From assembly GCA_944472135.2 (NCBI GenBank), contig OX235262.1, positions 164,733,509 to 164,797,508 on the forward strand: a stretch of 64,000 nt of DNA, in the 5' to 3' direction. The notes below the pieces were generated by a model that searched no databases, was not told the DNA's origin, and worked only from the letters and a program-made list of their open reading frames with translations. Source of the stretch: Trichobilharzia regenti (taxonomy: Eukaryota; Platyhelminthes; Trematoda; Strigeidida; Schistosomatidae). How positions within the stretch are numbered: the stretch's first letter is position 1; every line of letters begins with the position of its first letter. A program made the translations under genes and the position numbers. Positions 59,680-64,000 of this stretch are shown here, one piece after another.

Positions 59680-61620
59680 GGTTCAGTGAAGTTCCCCTTT
59701 TCGGCGAATTCATTTTCTTAGCTGTACAGTCGCAAATATATATGGGTTATTTTGTATGTATGCGAATAGGTTTGTTTGTCAAGCAAAAATACAATTGGTT
59801 CTGCTTATTTTAACTAAACAGGTGAAAATTAATAAGATTTGGGTGGAGTTAAGTAATAAGAAAACAATCGAGAAAATTGGGTGTTGCTGAAACCACGGTA
59901 ATAACAAAAGTGATGAGTTGTCAAAAACAGTTTGATGATTGAGTTGTACTCAGGATACGCATAGGAACAAAGTAAAGAATACGAAATTACGTAAGAGTTT
60001 TGAATAACTGCAAGAATTATAAGCACTTAAAGAAACGGGCAATCAAACAAAATTAAGTCATCAAAAATCATTTTGTGATATCATATCTATATAATCCATT
60101 TCACCTCATTGTTACCCTTAATTTTTGTCAACCTTTATGATTTTATACTAACCCTACCAGTTCTGTAACATCTTATTACAATTTAGAATTTAGCCTCTGT
60201 ATTTTATCATTAGACATTATCGGTCAGCCCTCATATTCAGTGTCCCCTTTGTTGTTGTATGTTTGTATGTATTTTGTGGTTATGGCATTTCTCTCACCCC
60301 AAAGGCACTTGTATTCTGTTGACTATAAAACAACACTATATACCACCCAATTGTTCATTCACACTTCATTACATTTTTCCTGACTGACTATACACCCTAT
60401 ACACATTCGATTGACTATGCTAACTAATGAACTATCATCTCAACCTACACATGTACCCCAATACAGTTTCTGATATTATTTTCGTTTGCCTTTATTGGCT
60501 ATATTTACTCTATTATTCATGGATTTATAACAGCAGAGCCTGAATAAGAAGAAGTTATCGAAAACAATTGTTCGTTCAAAATCTTGTTTTAAAATCAGAA
60601 AAAGTTGTTACCATGGTTGTATAAGTGGTTGAGTAATTCTCTTTTGTGTGCAGAGCACCGTTCTTTTTATGTGAATGGCAAGAGCTTCAGCAGTACAAAG
60701 AAGACGAAACTGTATTGCCTTTGGTAGGTTATTCTTGACTCTGTAGATTACTGTGAAGGAAGCAATTGTTGAAATGGTATGATCAATTGTTAACCAGATG
60801 TTCAATTATCGCACTCCTTATAGCACCACTATTGCCTTTTCGCAGCCATTCTGGATAGTATTCTTGAATCCACTTGGATAGGATGCGCATCAAACAACCG
60901 ATGTACCTAGCTCTACAGCAGCAGGTGAACTGATATATGCACCTACTAGTGGTCAAATGTGGGATCTTGTCCTTAAGGCTTCTGCAGACCAGTGGGCGAC
61001 TGAAGAACACTATTCTTAGCGTTGCTGTTAAGAATGCTCTTTTCAAAGATGGTGTAATCTTTCTTTTATGAATGTCGCTTGTTAAATCTCTTTTGAAATC
61101 CAAGTTCATGTAGTGTTTGTTTTTCGGTGCAAGTGAAGTTTCATTTCTCCAAATTCTTGGTTTGATATTTTTGTCAACGAATCTTGGTGGGTATCCCTTT
61201 TGGATGAAGGTTTCTTTCAAAAGATCGAATTCTGTTTCTAGGACATCGGGTCTACAGATACGTCGGATGTGGATGGCAAGGGATTTCATTAAATTCCGCT
61301 TTTGTTGAATTGGTACCTAGCTATAGAAGCTTGTTAGTTGACCATTTCAAGTAGCTTTTCTATGGATCAATCTTCTTATGGTCCCATCAGTTCTTCTTGT
61401 TAGTTCCACATCAAGTAAAATAAGTCATTCACATTAGTATCCACTGATTAACATAAAGCGAGATTCAGCTGGGTGAGGAGCCAGTTTGTTTGATATTTGC
61501 TACATATACTATCGACTGTACCTTATCTTGATACTTCTCGTCTTCAAGTAGAAGCATAAAGGAGGAAAAATATGTTAAACATAAAATCATGTTCATCGAT
61601 ATTTCATTGAGCATGCGTAG
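59680..61620 (-). mobile_element. Penelope-like element remnant
   Basis: The minus-strand coding part lies at 60783-61400, with a long untranslated region toward 59680 (shares TTAGCTGTACAGTCGCA with 33970). The reverse-transcriptase domain is missing or unrecognisable. Confidence 0.65.
60783..61289 (-). pseudogene. Penelope-like polyprotein fragment
   Basis: A 168-codon frame. VFFSRPLVCRSLKDKIPHLT and SRCIYQFTCCCRARYIGCLM match the linker and CC-YIG start of the Penelope GIY-YIG endonuclease; the expected Gln/Glu after YIG is Cys. It breaks off at IEHLVNN, and the small frame at 60608-60805 continues it. Located antisense in the DC-STAMP gene intron. Confidence 0.75.
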
Positions 61621-61951
61621 GAAATATCGCTTGCTTATAAGACAGTCAGTAATTCAAAACGGATTTGTAACCATATTATTTAAAGCCCTGAATATTTGGT
61701 CGATTCTTACTATCTAACTGACCCCAATTAGGTAACTGGTACTCTATATATACGATTAAACCGATTGTCAAAGGATTTATGGATAGGCTTTGTCATTATC
61801 TGACTAGCTTTGCTGTATTTCCATCTTTACCCTAGGTCAGTTAGAATTACTGTGCTCAAGTATATCAAATTTTCGTTTAAATTAAAGTGACCAGTTTCAT
61901 CTGAAATCATAATTAAAGTACATAAAAGCCCTATTGTGTCTTTTTTTAAAG

Positions 61952-62443
61952 GAAAAAGAAGCTATCCGAAAAGGTTTAGTTCCAACTGTTCCATTGGTGC
62001 GTAAAGAGAAAAAAATCTACAAAAAGTTATCCAGTATAAGTTGGACTTTATCAGAGAAGCATACGGCGATGTTAGCTAGTATAATGCTGATTATTTGGAG
62101 TTCTTCAATAATCCTGGTGATGGTAACTGATTATGCAATGTATACAGTTACTGATATTGTCATCCCATTGTTTTCACATGATTTTTCAAAATATGGATCA
62201 GGAGGTGATACAGAAGAAGGTTCACGCATAGAAGATGATGAGAATTATAAACTTCATATTGATGGGGATTCATCATTTGCAAATATTATCCAATCATTGA
62301 CTGGTATGCTAAATCCGCTAAAGGATGTTGCATTGAATATAGATGCGACGACTTGTCGACCAACACCGAATCCACCTGACTTTAATACATACATTGAGAT
62401 TATTTTATTGTTATTATTAGCATTTATAAGTGTTATCCTTCAG
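61952..62443 (+). CDS. DC-STAMP domain protein, DC-STAMP core exon (continues off window)
   Basis: The acceptor TTTTTTTAAAG ends at 61951 and keeps phase 0: AFIEQ joins EKEAIRKGLVPTVPLVRKEK. The LVP-PL-R-E pattern matches the LLPL---E motif of the DC-STAMP domain. A membrane segment MLASIMLIIWSSSIILVMV is followed by an acidic loop, a Cys-containing segment (ATTCRPTPNPPDF) and a last hydrophobic segment IEIILLLLLAFISVILQ. The donor GTGAGT begins at 62444. Downstream exons are not in the window, so the protein is incomplete here (689 codons visible). Confidence 0.85.
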
Positions 62444-62489
62444 GTGAGTCATGCCGTTTAGAACAAAATATATCCTTTAATTGAATTTT

Positions 62490-63012
62490 TGATTTTCCGG
62501 TCGATCGTTTGAAGTGAAGTGCTCGGCCTCAGGTTGACATGTCGGCTTCTTGTGCAGATGCTTCGACGATGTCTGAACATTTAATTAGTATTTAATTGGT
62601 GGTTGGTGACTAGCAGTGGAATCCACCAGGATGCGCATTTCGTCCTATTTGGGATTCGTCCTCCAGCTGGATGTACCTGCATTTCTCAGTGAGTGATGAT
62701 GTTCCCACCGAGGCTCCAACCCAGTGACCATAGTTTCAAACGCCAAAGCGTTATCCACTAGACCACTTGGGCCACCACGAGAGCCACCTCTTGTGCAACG
62801 GGTCGTATTAATAAATTTGAATTTGAGATTTTCGCGTCGATTGACTGGACCGAAGTGCTCGGTGTTAGGTTGATATATGGTCACATGGACACTGGGTTCG
62901 AGGCTCGGTGGGAACATCATCACTCACTGAGAAATGCAGGTCCATCCAGATGACGAGTCCTAAGTAGGACGAAATTCGCATCCTGGATTCCACTGCTAGT
63001 CACCATCCACCA
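62490..63012. mobile_element. Hammerhead-carrying repeat, inverted pair
   Basis: A minus-oriented copy (62490-62790) faces a plus copy (62800-63012). A tRNA-like segment reads, on the minus strand, CAAGTGGTCTAGTGGATAACGC (A box) and CTGGGTTGGAGCCTC (B box). The plus copy has CCAGATGACGAGTCC, AGGACGAAATTCGCATCC and TGGATTCCACTGC. Confidence 0.65.
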
Positions 63013-63253
63013 ATTAAAATATATACTGACGTTTTATTGAAGTGAACTGATTAGCCATATTTGATATCTGGGTTATATAAGAAGAAGAAGAAGACATGTG
63101 GAGACGAAAAACAATGAAAATGGATAGACAATCTAATAGATTATTTTTTTCACACTCTTTGAATAACCTGAGTATTTCATTAAACTTTTGTGTAGCTAAT
63201 TTCACAAACTTTGTTTCAGTTTGGTTAGTTATTACCATGTTCATTACTGTTCT

Positions 63254-63486
63254 GTGCATTGGTGGTTCGGTAGTAGAACGCCCGCGATTCATGCACATAA
63301 TCCAGGTTCGATCCCCCGGTCACCGACGCACTCCTAAACTTCTCTAAGCTGGCAGTAAGGCTGGTACAGAGAGAAGGTTGCGTGTGAGGTTTAGTGACCC
63401 CACCTCGTAAAAATAAAACTACTGCTATTGACACTTGGAACGTCAAGCTTGAAGCCCTATATTCCACTGGGAGTGTAAAAGAATAA
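63254..63486 (+). mobile_element. SINE-1 copy
   Basis: TGCATTGGTGGTTCGGTAG, AATCCAGGTTCGATCCCCC, GGTTTAGTGACCCCACC and CCACTGGGAGTGTAAAAG. Confidence 0.75.
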
Positions 63487-63860
63487 ATTAAATAATTGCT
63501 ACTCTAAGAGAATCTACGCATTCATTAGCTAATATAACCTTGTTATTTGCAATTTACTTAGAGTCTTATATCAACAGATGAATTATAGAATAATGTAGGG
63601 GAACTGAAGATTGTTGGGATCGCCCCTTCTTGTGTATTTATTCAACCGGTGATTCAGATTACATTGGGTAATCAGTAGACAGTATTGGGTTGTATAGCGT
63701 ATAGATGTATGTTTTTTCGGAGGAAGCAGATATACAGAGCTACGTTAAGTCTTACAAAGAACTAAGCTGTTCCAAGTTGATATCCTTAAAAAGCTAAACA
63801 AAAGTAATCGTAAAAGTTAACGTTATTACAACTAGAAAAGATGTTTATGAAAAGATGTCA
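63487..63860. other. Intergenic or intronic, no feature recognised
   Basis: AT-rich; presumably intron of the DC-STAMP gene. Nothing supported. Confidence 0.4.
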
Positions 63861-64000
63861 CGTGTGTGGATGGATGTCCCACCAACGACAATGGTTGGGG
63901 TCGCGCTAAATCACGAATTAGTAGAAGTTAGAATTCACGAGCCATTGAATCGGGTCCCAGTGGCTGAATGGTATACGAGCTTGACTTGTACCCGGAAGGT
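63861..64000 (+). mobile_element. SINE-3 copy, cut by window edge
   Basis: GATGTCCCACCAACGACAATGG, CAGTGGCTGAATGGTATACG and CTTGTACCCGGAAGG. Confidence 0.65.

Larger units (their letters stand above)
57664..61951 (+). other. 4.3-kb intron of the DC-STAMP gene, repeat-filled
   Basis: Bounded by GTGAGT and TTTAAAG. It contains a SINE-3 copy, an inverted repeat at 57955-58058, a SINE-1 copy, a family-5 repeat, the 59219-59310 hairpin and a Penelope-like remnant on the minus strand. No further coding exon was recognised. Confidence 0.7.

Overview
The window is eukaryotic, AT-rich and repeat-saturated, and looks like a chromosomal segment of a trematode, most likely a Schistosoma blood fluke. The reasons are many copies of a tRNA-headed SINE resembling the schistosome Sm-alpha family, hammerhead-ribozyme-like satellite units of the kind known from schistosomes, RTE-, CR1- and Penelope-type retroelements, multi-kilobase 3' introns next to a 44-bp intron, and two flatworm-like multi-exon genes. 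Species is not decided. Nothing bacterial, no CRISPR array and no rRNA were seen.

Two host genes are supported, both on the + strand. (1) The 3' half of a TALE-class homeobox gene of the PKNOX/PREP type: exons at 35038-35285 (C-terminal half of the homeodomain), 41220-41815 and 46311-48025, with canonical splice sites and matching phases (2559 nt, 853 codons including the stop). Its 5' exons were not found and probably lie upstream. (2) The 5' part of a DC-STAMP-domain membrane protein (DCST1/2, sneaky, SPE-42-like): exons at 56019-56555, 56582-57236, 57281-57663 and 61952-62443 (689 codons), continuing beyond the right edge. The first exon junction needs either a 26-nt intron or a frameshift. 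In animals the DCST1/2 family acts in sperm-egg fusion.

Regions: 1-35000 has no convincing host exon; it holds a perfect 1408-bp GATA microsatellite (1734-3141), a Penelope remnant between inverted repeats (4337-4985), a CR1-like reverse-transcriptase fragment (5400-6650), several RTE 3' ends and dozens of SINEs. 35000-48700 is the homeobox gene; its introns hold an RTE copy with reverse-transcriptase coding (37140-38530), a solo LTR (43654-43948) and a young internally deleted LTR element (44750-45822) inside an older RTE copy. 48700-55950 is intergenic, with another solo LTR (50893-51245), a Penelope element between LTR-like repeats (51900-53470) and a 317-bp GC-richer insert with a 9-bp target duplication (53583-53899). 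55950-62443 is the DC-STAMP gene; its 4.3-kb intron carries another Penelope remnant. The right end is repeats.

At least five short interspersed families were separated by eye. Four have tRNA-like A and B boxes (here SINE-1, SINE-2, SINE-4 and the hammerhead-carrying family) and a fifth (SINE-3) has weaker boxes. Family names are local to this report. Repeat boundaries are approximate, usually within 10-20 bases. The two genes show no evident functional link beyond adjacency and shared strand.
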